Source: Metallyticus violacea
Taxonomy: Eukaryota > Arthropoda > Insecta > Mantodea > Metallyticidae
Direction of reading: 5' to 3'
Length of the DNA stretch: 64,000 bases
Assembly: GCA_030762175.1 (NCBI GenBank)
Contig: CM060833.1
Location: forward strand, 166,383,001 to 166,447,000
The translations under genes were made by a program, and so were the position numbers. The notes under the pieces were generated by a model that worked only from the letters and a program-made list of their open reading frames with translations, searched no databases and was not told where the DNA came from. This document shows positions 1-11,127 of this stretch, piece after piece. Numbering within the stretch: position 1 is the stretch's first letter; each line of letters opens with the position of its first letter.

Positions 1-136
1 CATTTGGTGGTGATACCAAACAAGAAACTTTCTGCAATATTTCTCAGTGCAGGCTAGATTTTCCTGAAGACCTGTTTGAGGACATCTCTGAGGATGCCAA
101 GGACCTCATGTGCAAGCTCATGGTCAAAGAACCAAG
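1..136 (+). CDS. Drak: DRAK/STK17-type protein kinase, penultimate coding exon (partial)
   Basis: Exon fragment cut by the window start; codons begin at base 3. It encodes kinase subdomains X-XI, with FGGDTKQETF, NISQ, then SEDAKDLM and KLMVKEP. The KQETF-NISQ signature is typical of the death-associated kinase family, and the QETF plus NISQ spelling is closest to DRAK/STK17 rather than DAPK1 or myosin light-chain kinase. The exon ends in phase 2 at a GTAAGA donor (137); codon AG|C is completed at 411. DRAK kinases are cytoplasmic/nuclear Ser/Thr kinases; insect Drak phosphorylates myosin regulatory light chain and acts in epithelial morphogenesis (family knowledge). The ATP-binding and catalytic motifs lie upstream of the window, so activity cannot be judged. 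Confidence 0.85.
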
Positions 137-410
137 GTAAGAACATTGCATTTATAATTAATATGGCTCTATATCTCAAAAATTAAAACTCTTAAATTTT
201 TTATTATGGAAGTTGGGTAATGCAGTATGTCAGAAAGTTTCATTAGTAACAAAGTTATGAATTTCTTTTCTAAAATTATGTATTTGCATGCAGAGTGAAG
301 TTTATATTTTATTATTTAACATCATCCATCTTGATTTCATTTTCAATTTGTGCCTTTAGAACATAAAAATAAAATACTGTATTAACAATTATTTGTTTAC
401 TTCTATCCAG
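137..410 (+). other. Intron of the DRAK-type kinase gene
   Basis: A 274 bp AT-rich intron, donor GTAAGA and acceptor TATCCAG, phase 2. It is the only short intron in the window and carries no recognisable repeat. Confidence 0.8.
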
Positions 411-2169
411 CAAACGACTGACAGCTGCACAATGTCTACAACACAAGTGGTTTACAGACTGCAACCCAGAGACTCCTATGATATCTGCAGCACCAGTTTC
501 TGTATCTGAGACATCAGTCACAATTAAGAAATTGTCTGCATCAATCTCCAAGGAAAGCAACACAGCTGCTGCCGCATCCTCAGTAGCCACATCCTCCAGA
601 AAATTCCCAACTCCATCCTCTCCCATCTCTAAACCCAGAGTACTGGAGACTATCAGCACTTCTTCTTCTGCTATTTCAAAAATGATATCAACCACAGTTT
701 CCACCATTGCTGGCAATACGGTAACTGTCTGCAGATCAAGAGAAGTGACAAAAGTTGTTGCAGAAACGGCAAAGCCTGTGTTGTCAATGTGTGGAGATGA
801 CAATAAGAAGAGCTATTCGGTAGCATTAGAGAAAAACAGGCTTGGTGGCATGAGCTCATTCCGACGTAAAAATTTTATGAAAAACATGGAAAGTCTTGCC
901 CAGAGCTATGCTGATCTTTCTACTGCTGTTGAGGAGGAGAACAACAACACAGTAATGGTGGAGAGTCAGAGCATTGCAGCAACTATAGAACCTGCAAATG
1001 ATAATGACATCAGTGAGGCTAAGGTTACAGCATTGGATAACAATAACAGGTTACCAACCACTTCTGCTCCAAGCCAGTCATCAACAGCCTTAAAGACTTC
1101 TACAATAGAGGCCAAAGAGTCAAAAACTGACAACAGCTCATATTTATTATCCACAAGGAATAAGGCTATTGCTGTGCAGACAATGCCTATTCGAACCGTT
1201 ATTGAACAGTACAATAGACTAGAGAGTAGTGAACCTTCAAATGGCAACACCAGAGAGCAGCAGGACTTAAAGAATGCTAATGTGCTCAGCACAGAGCAAA
1301 AAGGGGAGAAATCCACCACTCTAGAAGCAATTTCATCTGTTCAGCGAAGGACTCTGGAAAATCGGGACTGTGTCTACACATTTAGGAAATGTTATATCAT
1401 TGATGATTCTGATGATGAAGTGGCCAATGCTGCTATCACACCTCTATCTCACCACACCTCTCATCTTCTTATCCATCATCACCAAAACTCAGGAAGCAGC
1501 AACCATCATATATCATACTCGGATCACTCCAGCAGTGATTCTGGTAGTGACACTGTCAGTGAAATGTCAATAGATTCTTCAAGTGATCGCTCGAGTATAA
1601 TCTCTCTGGATGACTCTCTACTTGAATACAGCTACTCAAAACTTGGTGGTGGGCGACTGTATCCCAGTAATACAGGAGGCTACATCAGCTATTCTTCATC
1701 TTCGTCTTCACTTTCAAGTCATCACAATGTATGGGATACAGTAACAACGGCAGGTAGAAGTACAATGTCATCCCGACCTAGATATTCATACAATGAAGCA
1801 TTCTCCAGAGCATTTGCTCGCTTTAACTCCGTCCCTGGAGAGAACAGTACAGGTACTACAAGAGAGATGGATCGCTTAAGAAAACATGAAGTGTTTACAT
1901 CTACCAAGAAACATTTTGCTAAAGCAGCTCATACATCTTCAACAGTTCTCAGCAGCAGCAAGTTAGTTGCTGATCCCGCAGTCTCGAGTACAGATAGCAA
2001 CACTGCAAGCAAGAAGACAGTTGACTTCCTACGTAGTGGAAACCTGGTGGTGATACGTGAAGTGAAACCTGTGGGGAGGTACAGCAGAGTATGTGAAGTG
2101 AAGTGTGAATCAATTCAATCTCGTATTCGTAAGCTACAGGTCCACCAGGGGAATATCTCCAAGTCATAG
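411..2169 (+). CDS. Drak: DRAK/STK17-type protein kinase, last coding exon: kinase end and long tail
   Basis: The exon follows an acceptor TTCTATCCAG at 401-410. It first completes the kinase domain with KRLTAAQCLQHKWF, the usual arginine-containing subdomain XI and final tryptophan. About 565 tail residues follow, ending at TAG 2167-2169. The tail is rich in Ser/Thr and looks disordered. Near bases 1400-1700 it holds an acidic IIDDSDDE patch, a His cluster (HHTSHLLIHHH) and several poly-Ser blocks. The last 50 residues (RSGNLVVIREVKPVGRYSRV onward) are more ordered and basic and may be a conserved C-terminal element. A long non-catalytic tail fits insect Drak. An internal ATG at 478 is in frame but is not the start, since the frame continues from the upstream exon. 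Confidence in kinase family is high; the exact orthology is inferred. Confidence 0.85.
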
Positions 2170-4800
2170 AAAATATGTAGCCAAACATAACTGTTGCATC
2201 TGAGCTTTCAAACCCCCATGTTGTATTGTGATAAGATGTTGGTTGTTTTCCCCCATTCCAACATAAAAATGGTAGTTGAATTGCCACTTTTAATTTATAA
2301 ATGTGCAACTTTTTATTATAGGACCTTTGAACATAATCATTATCCCCTGATAAATGCAAAATTGTTTATTTCTGGCAAATTTTGTCATAATTATGTGCTA
2401 TGTTAATCAAATATTGTTACAAGCATTAGGACTTGATATTATGACTAGCCAATAGAAGCGTAACAGCATGCAAGCTCGATCTTCCTCCTTTGGGAAGATG
2501 GGAATTTTGTGATTAGCTGTTGCAGGCTTGGGAGACTGTCTTTTGAAACTGTTTGTGCTTTGCAATTCCAAAGCAGAGACTGTTCAAGCAATTTTTAACC
2601 ATTTATATGGTTAATTGTACTTCAATTAATGAACTTTAGAATTATTCCACTATTGACTCTGCTTTCACATGTTGGACTTATTTGGGGGTAAAGCAACCAA
2701 CTCTCTGCTTGCACTTTGGGAACTGTAAAATATATTGTGAACTTTTTTGTAAATTATTTTCATGGTGTTAGTATAGTCAAAAGTAGATGAAAAATATCTA
2801 TTTTTTTGAAAAAATATATTTAAAACACTCAGGTACTGAAAACCTGGTTGTACATACGTTTTGCACAGAGGCTGTACTACTTGTGCTCAAAACATAGCCA
2901 TATCAAATACAATATTAATCTACCTTGGCAATAAAGGTAGCAGTCAAATTAGGTATATGCATAAACACTTTCAGGCAACTAACTTTTGGCAAAAAGACAT
3001 AATTTGTGCCAAAGGCTCAAAATGGGATTTTGTTTTTGTTATATCAATGTACATAATGGTTGTGCCAGTCTGCCATGCACAATTTGCATATCATTACTGA
3101 TTCTAAATACTGAATTGTGCTATGCATACAGACATTACAGTTCGTAGATACTGATATTCATCAAGACTCTTCCATTGGTCACAACTATACCGTGTTGTCA
3201 TTGTAAGAGTGAACCTGATAAATATATTTATGTATATTTGATTGGTTAAATCGTGCACCAGCACTTACCAAAGCTCCCACGTTAAATTATGGGTGCCAGT
3301 CAAATTGTGGTGCATTGATTTCATGTTAAATAAACATTTAACTATCCTTAGCCATGTACAGAATCAATGCAGTGTATTTCGTAAAGGAAGAGAAACCCTG
3401 GCAGAAAGTGAAAATTTCAAATTTCGTTTACATTTTCCTGTACTATTCAACATTTTTAATTTTTTAGGACATGGCTTTGATGTAGTATTATGTTTACATT
3501 AGCAACTTGCACACTGCCATCAGTGCCTTTGAGCTTCCCTCAGCAGCATCCATTGATCAAATTGGTACTCCTGAACAAATATGCACATAGCATGTTTTTT
3601 ATACATATATTTATACTAGAATAATTGTCAGAGTGCAAGTAGATAAAAGCTCAGATGTTAAAAGGTAAAATAAATAAAATTAATTTGATTTATCTTAATA
3701 TTGCTAGTCATTTTTCTACAAAGACATTTTCTATTTTTATAATATAATATTTTGTTTCCATTAAAGTAAGACATATTTAATTTTTATTATAATAATTATA
3801 GAAATAATATTCCAGTGCTCTTATTATACGTAACTTAACATTACTAGCATCTCTAACACTTGAACACACAACCATGCTTTGTTGTATATGAATGTGTGAT
3901 AAGTGCTAGTTCCTATGGTATGTTAAGTTTATTTGCTCATTCAAAGATGGTGCTTTGTGAAAAAATTAATGAATTAATAAAAAAGAAACGCACAAACAAC
4001 CAGAAGTAAAAGCTTCTGTAACACTTGCAATTGCAACCATACATTTCAGTGTCTTGAATAAGAATAAGAGGAAAAATATTTTTTTCTTATATTGTGATCA
4101 AAGTTTATTTTATAGTGAATGATTTGTAAAAATGTTAATTTTGTGTATGTGAATTTTGTAACTTAATGAAAAATGCATTCTTTCTAAAGACTATTTATGT
4201 ATATATATCCCATTAATGATTATTATTATTATTATAGTTAATATTGTTATGAAAATAGTGCCAACAAATCAAAGAAGGCAGAAAGAGCTAGTTTTTGATA
4301 ATATTTCTTTTCTGCAATGATTTCATATGTGCCTGGGAGTATTTGTTTAAATGCTGATATGTTCTGGAAATAAATATTTGTAAATAGCAGTTATGAGTGC
4401 AACATTAAATAAATTGAAAAAATTAAAACTTCTTTTTCTCTTGAAAATGTTAGTTATCAGTATGTTGATAGTTAATTTTTATCATTAGATATCACTAGAG
4501 TAATTCATTCAGTGAGCATAATTGGTAATTGTAAGGGTAAAATTAAAGCAAATTTTTTCTATTGCATCTAGAGTTGATATAAGGGCCTGTTAGCCTTCAG
4601 TTCAATAAAGTAGTTGCAGTTTATGGATCAATAAATTTTCAATATGATGATTTTCATATCTTGCCTATAATTTAGTTTACTTAATTTGGCCACATTGTGT
4701 GTCATGGCTGACAATTTTTGACTCGAGATATGTGTGATGTACAGAGGGCCATATTCCATTTTTATGGGCTGATAACAGTCACTTAAAGAACATGCACACA
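2170..4800 (+). other. 3' UTR and downstream flank of the kinase gene
   Basis: No gene is seen here. The stretch is AT-rich with many in-frame stops. Candidate poly(A) signals AATAAA occur at 3669-3678 (two overlapping copies) and near 4368, so the transcript end cannot be fixed from sequence alone. No SINE or transposon was recognised in this segment, unlike the rest of the intergenic space, which is compatible with a long 3' UTR under some constraint. Confidence 0.4.
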
Positions 4801-4814
4801 AGCAATCAAGCAGG

Positions 4815-5265
4815 ATAACACTATTATCTTGCATTTGGGAAGTCCCAGGTTCAGATGCCTAGGGTCCGATCATTGTTAGCTTAATTTTTTTCATGGCTTC
4901 CCCTGGTTGGTTAAATGAATGCTGGGACAGATCTTTCTTTTCCACAAATTTTCCGTCTCCCATTTCATATCAATTCAGTCAATTGTTCTATTATAGGTTG
5001 AAAATATCAGGGCTAGGTGGACTGGTGCATGGGATGGTGTCCTGAGCTTTGGGAAGTTTTCCACTCTGACATCTGGTATGGAAGTGGTCCTTAGAAACAA
5101 TCTTAGCTATCCCATCTACATACATGCCTCACTGCCCTGGAGCCTGTGTCTCCCTCATCTCATCCATTCCTCCCAAAGGGGGTATAGGCACAAGCGGCCA
5201 ATTCTTGAGCAAGGCTGAAATACCAAAATATGCTCTCTGAGTACAACTGAACCCAAACTGGTGAT
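4815..5265 (+). repeat. SINE-C copy 1 (diverged)
   Basis: Shares a collinear series of blocks with 26430-27160 and 30818-31270: a GGTTC-like box near 4850, GGTTGGTTAAATGAATGCTGGGA, TTCCACAAATTTTCCGTC, TATCAGGGCTAGG, and the tail TTGAGCAAGGCTGAAATACC. Three spaced copies with the same order show an interspersed repeat of about 450 bp. The head contains a weak B-box-like sequence, so a tRNA-derived SINE is likely but not proven. Confidence 0.6.
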
Positions 5266-5807
5266 AAGCATCAGTTTCTTCAGCATTAAAACTCTGTACC
5301 CCACAAACCTAACTCATTAGCACTTGTAAGTTCATCTAGTTGCACTCTCACATAATGAATTTGTACAAGACACCATTCGTCTCTGGTTCAGAGTAGAGAT
5401 TTAAAACTGAGGTTCATTACTTTTCATTAGATTTTTATACAATTATTTATTTGAAATAATGCCCCATCCTGATTTTCTTCCATAGTTGAGGACATTGGTT
5501 TAGTAATAACAAGGATTGAATGATATTGTTCTATGAGAGAGATTCAAAAAGAACATTTACACATACTGAAGTAGTAACTTTTGAAAATGAATGTTCATAT
5601 TGATAATCCCATTGAGTGCAAGGTTTCATCATATAATTTTTTTTTAATACTGAAAGCATTATACCTATTAACATTTATGAAAGACTTTTACTATGAACAG
5701 TTTTAGGAAATGATGTATAATGTTTAAAAATGAGAGTATGATATGTTCATGATACAGAGAGATCAGGTCACCCCTCTGTCATCATATATGCTTTACAATT
5801 AGCAAAG

Positions 5808-6091
5808 ACCACTATGGGTGGCTGAGGTTGTTAAGGTGCGGACTCATGAGCAGGAGGTCTGGGGTTCAAATCCCGCCAGGACCGTCCTCCCTGACTGAAT
5901 TTTTTTTTCCCCAGGTTTTCCTCAGTCCTCATAACTGGCAAATGCTGAGGAGGTAACCTAAACTTAGGCCTGAAACGTTTCCTTCCTTTATAAAAAAACT
6001 TTCCCAATATATCATTTCATGTATCACCAGTGTTCACCACCTGTGGTGCCTCAGTATAGTAAAAAGGGGCGTTAAATACCATTAAAAAAAA
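5808..6091 (+). mobile_element. SINE-A copy 1 (tRNA-derived)
   Basis: The head reads like a class II tRNA, with an A box around TGGCTGAGGTTGTTAAGG and a B box GGTTCAAATCCC, most like tRNA-Leu or tRNA-Ser. A conserved body follows (CTTAGGCCTG, CCTTTATAAAA, CAATATATCATTTCA, GGTGCCTCAGTA, GGGGCGTTAAATACC) and ends in an A-tail. Length about 284 bp, as in the other full copies. Confidence 0.85.
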
Positions 6092-6129
6092 TCGCAAGCT
6101 CATGCACAATGTTTGGAAACATTTCATGC

Positions 6130-6435
6130 AGTTGTGTACAAAATTGTCATTTAATTTTTGCAGTATGACAAAATCTGCAAGTGAGCACTACAGATAGGTA
6201 CAAAGCTGAGAAAATTTGTACTGTATTTACTTTTGTCATTATGGTAAAAAGTCTTATCAAACAAATTATTACAGGGGAAGAAACTTGGATCTTAAACAAA
6301 ATCATCCAAAACTTAAAACTGCAATCAATGGAGTGGTATTGTGCTGAGTTGCCAATAAAGCCACGCAAATTCAAGCAAACTTTGTCATCACTAGAATTTC
6401 TATATTTATGTAATATCTTAAAAATATATACATAA
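6130..6435 (+). pseudogene. Mariner-like transposase relic
   Basis: One frame reads KQIITGEETWI, then QSMEWYCAELPIKPRKFKQT. This matches the block around the first catalytic aspartate of Tc1/mariner transposases (TGDETW...QSMEW...PKKFR), with the aspartate changed to glutamate. Nothing upstream or downstream extends the match and no terminal repeats are seen, so this is an old fragment. Confidence 0.5.
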
Positions 6436-7349
6436 ATATTTAGCAAAAACCTCAAAATAAGTACTAAATGTGTAATATCAAAATTGTACAGGAACTTAAA
6501 AAGTATTCCAAAATCTGTTTTATTTAATGTAGATATAAAAAATTGCACACTTAAATATGATACAAAATATTTCGCCACTATCGAAAAGTGAATAGTGAAA
6601 ACATTTCTTGACATCATAAGAGGTTACTGGTGCATGCCTAAACAATATGCGGCTGATGGCAATGTCATCTGGAAGGTCTCTGGTATCTCTGTTCAGGATC
6701 TGGCTAACAGTACATGATATGTGCACTTCCACTAGTGTACATTACAAGAACTTATTCTTTTGTACATGCCCAGGCCACAAAACCTTAGCCCACCATTAAT
6801 GGATTGGGCCATTGTTGTATGACTTGTGCATTCTAGAACTCATGGTTCATCTGAGATAGTAACTACAAAACTGAACTAATGTTAAATGAGAAGGCACCAT
6901 ATTTGGTGAACTGCAGCAGTGAAATGTTCACATGAATATTAGAGTTGAAGATAAAGCTATTATGAAATATAACAAAACATATGTACTGCACCTTTTGGAA
7001 ATACACCAAGTACAATTTCTTTTTCACTTTATTGTAAACATCTGCAAACAAAAGACAGCATGAAAGTAAAGCTGCTTGGTAGTAGAGTGATGCATGAGAC
7101 TTGTCAATCAGCTAAGTATTTCCAGGATTAAGAAGGAAACTTCCAGGTGAAAGCTGAAATGTATATCCCACTACTTGCGGACAACTTTCAGTTTGAAATT
7201 CAATGTGTTTAATTAAATAGCATTTGGCGTCAATGTTAGGCCTTGTGCACAGTAAGTTTACACTCTGTTGCAGTCTGTTATTGTGGGAAAGGGAAAACTA
7301 TTTATTGAGAGAGATCATTCTTTCTTTCACTATTTATTGAGAGAGATCA

Positions 7350-8095
7350 TAATCACTACACTCAGTTCTTCACTTAAAGAAAACACTTATCAAAAATTCA
7401 CATATCACCCTTATGTTAACCATAAATTCCAAAAAATGTTCAAAAAGTATAACATTACTCTGGCACCAGTAAATAGATATAGTGTTGGTAAACTATTAAA
7501 TCTAAATAAAATTAAACAAAAAAAGAAGAAAGAAGAAAATTCAGGTATATATAGAATTAATTGCAAGGATTGTGACAAAATATACATAGGAAAAACAAAG
7601 AGAAATCTGGGGATAAGATTAAAGGAACACTGGAGAAATATTAGACACAAACAAGTAGAAAAATCAGCAGTGGCTGCACATTTTTGGAATGAGAATCATG
7701 AAATAGAGAAGGACATAACATTACTAAAAACAATTCAACATCCGAAAGAACTTAATATATGGGAAAAAATTTACATAAAAAAATATGAATACAAACTTAT
7801 GAATTTTGATATACCGGAAGCAGACAACATATTGTTTAAGTTCATTAACAGACCACCAGAGCAAGCATAGGAACATACATACTTTGCTGAAATTGACTCC
7901 TCAGTTGTCGTTTTGGTTGACAATGTGAGGAATATACCTCACGAAACATGTACCAAAATTACTTTTATAAGTGTGTTTGTGAAACTTAAAGAGAGTTTTA
8001 ATGTGACGACATGATTTTTAGTGTTTTACTTTAAATCAAAATAAGATTAACAAAAGTTTCACTATGTGGATTCCAACATTCCGTAAACAGATCAT
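7350..8095 (+). mobile_element. Penelope-like element, subfamily a, copy 1 (3' part with endonuclease)
   Basis: 5'-truncated near 7350. The reading frame 7360-7870 encodes the C-terminal GIY-YIG endonuclease of Penelope-like retroelements. It has GIYRINCKDCDKIYIG with the CxxC pair inside, then GIRLKEHWRN with the catalytic arginine, AHFWNENH, and a later WEKIYI that supplies the glutamate. All key residues are present. After the stop at 7868-7870 comes a hammerhead-like motif (7911-7958) and a conserved 3' tail ending near 8090. The tail recurs at 45050-45135 and, inverted, at 39393-39561. Bases 7350-8070 are nearly identical to 44430-45130, so at least one copy is young. Confidence 0.85.
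7911..7958 (+). ncRNA. Hammerhead-ribozyme-like motif in Penelope element, subfamily a
   Basis: TTTTGG (7911-7916) pairs with CCAAAA (7953-7958) as stem I. GTGAGG (7925-7930) pairs with CCTCAC (7937-7942) as stem II around loop AATATA. GAAAC follows at 7943, and ACATGT/A gives a self-complementary short stem III. The CUGANGA box is replaced by UUGACAA, two core changes that should impair cleavage. Penelope-like elements are known to carry hammerhead ribozymes. Confidence 0.55.
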
Positions 8096-8127
8096 TCTTT
8101 GCTTATGCACACAACCTTGAAATCGCC

Positions 8128-8192
8128 TATGGTGCCTCTGTATTAAAACGGGTCTTAAACACCATTCATTCATTCATTCATTCATTCATTCA
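8128..8192 (+). repeat. SINE-A 3'-end fragment with (CATT)n
   Basis: GGTGCCTCTGTATTAAAACGG and TTAAACACC match the last 40 bp of SINE-A; a (CATT)7 microsatellite replaces the A-tail. Confidence 0.6.
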
Positions 8193-8194
8193 TA

Positions 8195-9219
8195 CAACCT
8201 TGATCTGTAGCAGCTTTGTTTCTAAGAAAACGTTCTTGAGTGAGAAAAGTATGGGCATTAAAAAAATAAAAGTGCCTGTATGTCATCTTTAGTTTTAGCA
8301 ATTTTTAAAATAATAGGCATCCAAATAGTTCACCAGAATGCAATATGCAGTTTAATTTACATGTTCAAAAAATTAATGCGTCACACCAGGTAATAGAGAA
8401 GCTGCTTTTTGATGTGTGACTTAATATGAGTGCAAAAATATTGTGTGTTAGATCTAACAATTAATTATCTTAAATACATAGTAGGGTGTAAAATGCAAAA
8501 ACGTATAGCATTAAAATGAAATATACTGGCCCTGGTTGCTAGTCCATCAACATTTTATGTTTTCAGACAGATACATGCCAAGGAAAAACAAACCTTGACT
8601 ATATTCATCAGAGCACTTGTTTTTGGGATTATGAAACAGCCTTACTTGAGTTCCTACCAAGAAACACAACTTGATATTGTCTCTTGATGGAGCATCTTGC
8701 TGGAAGATTATTTCAAAATCTAAGGGCTTAGGATACTGTCATGTGCCATTTGAATCAACAGTTGGCCACTTTGTATGATGAAAAGAGCATGCAAAGAATA
8801 TACAATAATGACCTAAATGTCCAAGCAAATAGGTTAAAACTTTCAGGACCTTAGATGGCAAATGGTGATTAAATCTTCCCATATATCATGGCTGTGGATG
8901 GCTCACATGTTTAATGCCACACTTGAAATAATTCCAATTATATTCCACGCCCAGCCTTTATTATGATTTAGTTTGTTTTGGAAGTAGAGTTTATATTCTC
9001 CTGTCATATAACTATTTATCTCATGACTGGGTGTCTGGTTTATCCCCGGTGTTCACATCTTGGCCTTGCCTAGCATCAATGTCAAATACTTGATATTGCA
9101 GTGCATGTCAGTGTTTATGTGTAGTACATGCATTATGGGATTATAGCCATGGTACATCAAACAAAGAAACTTCTTACATTTATGTAACCCATGGTTTTTC
9201 TTTCATTTTCTACAATGCC
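8195..9219. other. No gene recognised
   Basis: AT-rich, stop-rich sequence; no recognisable repeat or coding block. Confidence 0.4.
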
Positions 9220-9830
9220 GATTTAGGCAATGAAATAGTTCTTGAAACGGATGCTGACAGCAGTGACAGTCAAATTCCGATTCCCAAACCCAACAGTTCA
9301 GAAGAACAAAGTCAGGCTGCAGATACGCACTTTCCTTGTTATTGTTCAAATATCCCACCATTTACATCTATTTCAGGCCTACATATCTGAAATAGAAATT
9401 GTGGGTTAATTAAATGTTCTCTTGAATGATGATGTGTGCGAACTTACAATTCTATGGATTGGAGCCCCGTGACCTTTCAGAAAAAATTCAATAATGCAGA
9501 TCTGGAAACCAATAGATGTTCCTGAATTAATATTTATGCAATTAATTTCATCAAAGAAATTGTTCAGAAGTCAGATTTAAAAATGTACAGAACTGCAGAC
9601 CCATCTTTTTCAAAAACAATGTCTCAAACACCTTTTTCCAAATTCTTTCATTTCTCCATTTCAGTATCTATACTACAGACAGGCTAAATAAAATTAAATC
9701 CATTTTGGGTAGATTCAGTGAAAAATTTTATGAGGTGGTGTATAGAGGGTGAAAATGGCATTAAAATAGCTGGTCCAGGCATTTAAATGCCCTACTGAGA
9801 AACTGGCACTGAACATGTTAAGGTATTTGG
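9220..9830 (+). pseudogene. piggyBac-type transposase relic
   Basis: Several frames, joined by frameshifts, give blocks in the order expected for a piggyBac (DDE_Tnp_1_7) transposase: an acidic Ser-rich N-terminal stretch (ADSSDSQIPIP), NIPPFTSISGL, WKPIDVPELIFMQL, DPSFSKTMSQTPFSKFFHF, then DRLNKIKSILGRFSEKFYE. These correspond to the F-G-L, W-P-V-D, F-MS-RF and K-NF-Y blocks of the family. Stops and shifts are frequent and the catalytic core downstream is missing. An old dead copy; no terminal repeats were seen. Confidence 0.55.
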
Positions 9831-11127
9831 TAAAAATCTATATATTCAGCTTTCTCAAGATTATATCATTAAACAAGTTTAGGATTAAATAGTCTTCACT
9901 TTATATAAGCTAGCCTTTTATATGAATCTGGAGATCCAAAACACTTAAAAGTGGATAACATCTTTTAAGCAAGATTAAATTCTCCACTTTGCTGAACTTT
10001 TTATTTGGATATTTATTGAAAATATATCCCAACAAACTTAAGAATGCAGATTAAGGTACCTACAAGAGCAGTGAATGTTGCTGGTGAGAAAGATTTCTGA
10101 AGCGTAATGGACTGCTGTATAATGGAGCATTATTTACGGTAATAAATAACATTGATGAAATGCTTAGCACATTAAAAACAAATTATTTTATGGCCTAAAA
10201 ATGCTGGGCTCAATTTTCACCCTTAAATATTTTACTCATTGTATGATGTAGTATTTGTTTTATTTCATTTATAGGTATGTTGGTGGATTAGTATAAATCA
10301 TTAAGCTTTGTAGTTCTGCTTTAGAGTCGCTTTAAGATAATACTTCTTTATTTATGTTAGGTCCATACAAGCTGCTCTATTGACCTCCCTTTTAAATTGA
10401 AAAAAATAAAATTATTAAAACTGAACAAGAACAACAAAATATTCAACATAAACTTTAAAGGAAAACTATATGAAGATCTAAAGACTTTCAAACATCTTTT
10501 ATTCAAAGCAAGAAATATTGGAGTTGCCCAATTCTGCTTAATTGTCCGGCATGATTACCAATCAGAACGCCTCTTCAGGATGGAATTGATAAGACAGCTA
10601 CTACCCATTGTGTAAGGAGTGAATATTAAACAAAGAACATCTACTGAAATGCAGCCAACTTGATAGCAACTGAAAGCTTTTTATTGGGAAGCTAGGGAAC
10701 AAATGATAAATATCAGCATCCCCAATGCCCACTAGCAACCAACCAACCATGTTCCACTGAGCTCTCTGTGAGTAAAAGGCAATTGAACAGATTTGTTGAT
10801 AGACTTTATCATTTGGAAATTTGGTTAAAGTGGTCATTCCCATTATCTCAATTCAACTCATCTCTGATGCTCTGTGTGCAATATTTGTACCATTATTGCC
10901 TTTAGGTAGGAATATCTGCTTTTAACCCATTTTAATAGGTCTAGTTGAAGCTCCAAGCAGCAGTACACATGTTGCTCACTTTTTATTTACTTCATTTTTA
11001 TTATTATTAGAGCTCAAAGGTGCATTCACATACATAGATTTACCAGATGCAATTCCTAGGACTGAGAACATGCCAAACTGAAAATTAGGATAACTAGGCT
11101 ATTGAGATAAATAAAAAAATATATTGT
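9831..11127. other. No gene recognised
   Basis: Nothing identified. The 72-codon frame at 10397-10615 is low complexity at its start and resembles no family I know. Confidence 0.4.

Noticed and set aside
312..803. 163-codon antisense frame overlapping the kinase tail exon
   Set aside because: It mirrors the real Ser/Thr-rich exon; the + frame continues the kinase domain across a proper splice junction, so this is a shadow.
6147..6617. 156-codon antisense frame rich in I, F, L
   Set aside because: AT-driven composition; the + strand reading of the same segment shows a transposase block instead.
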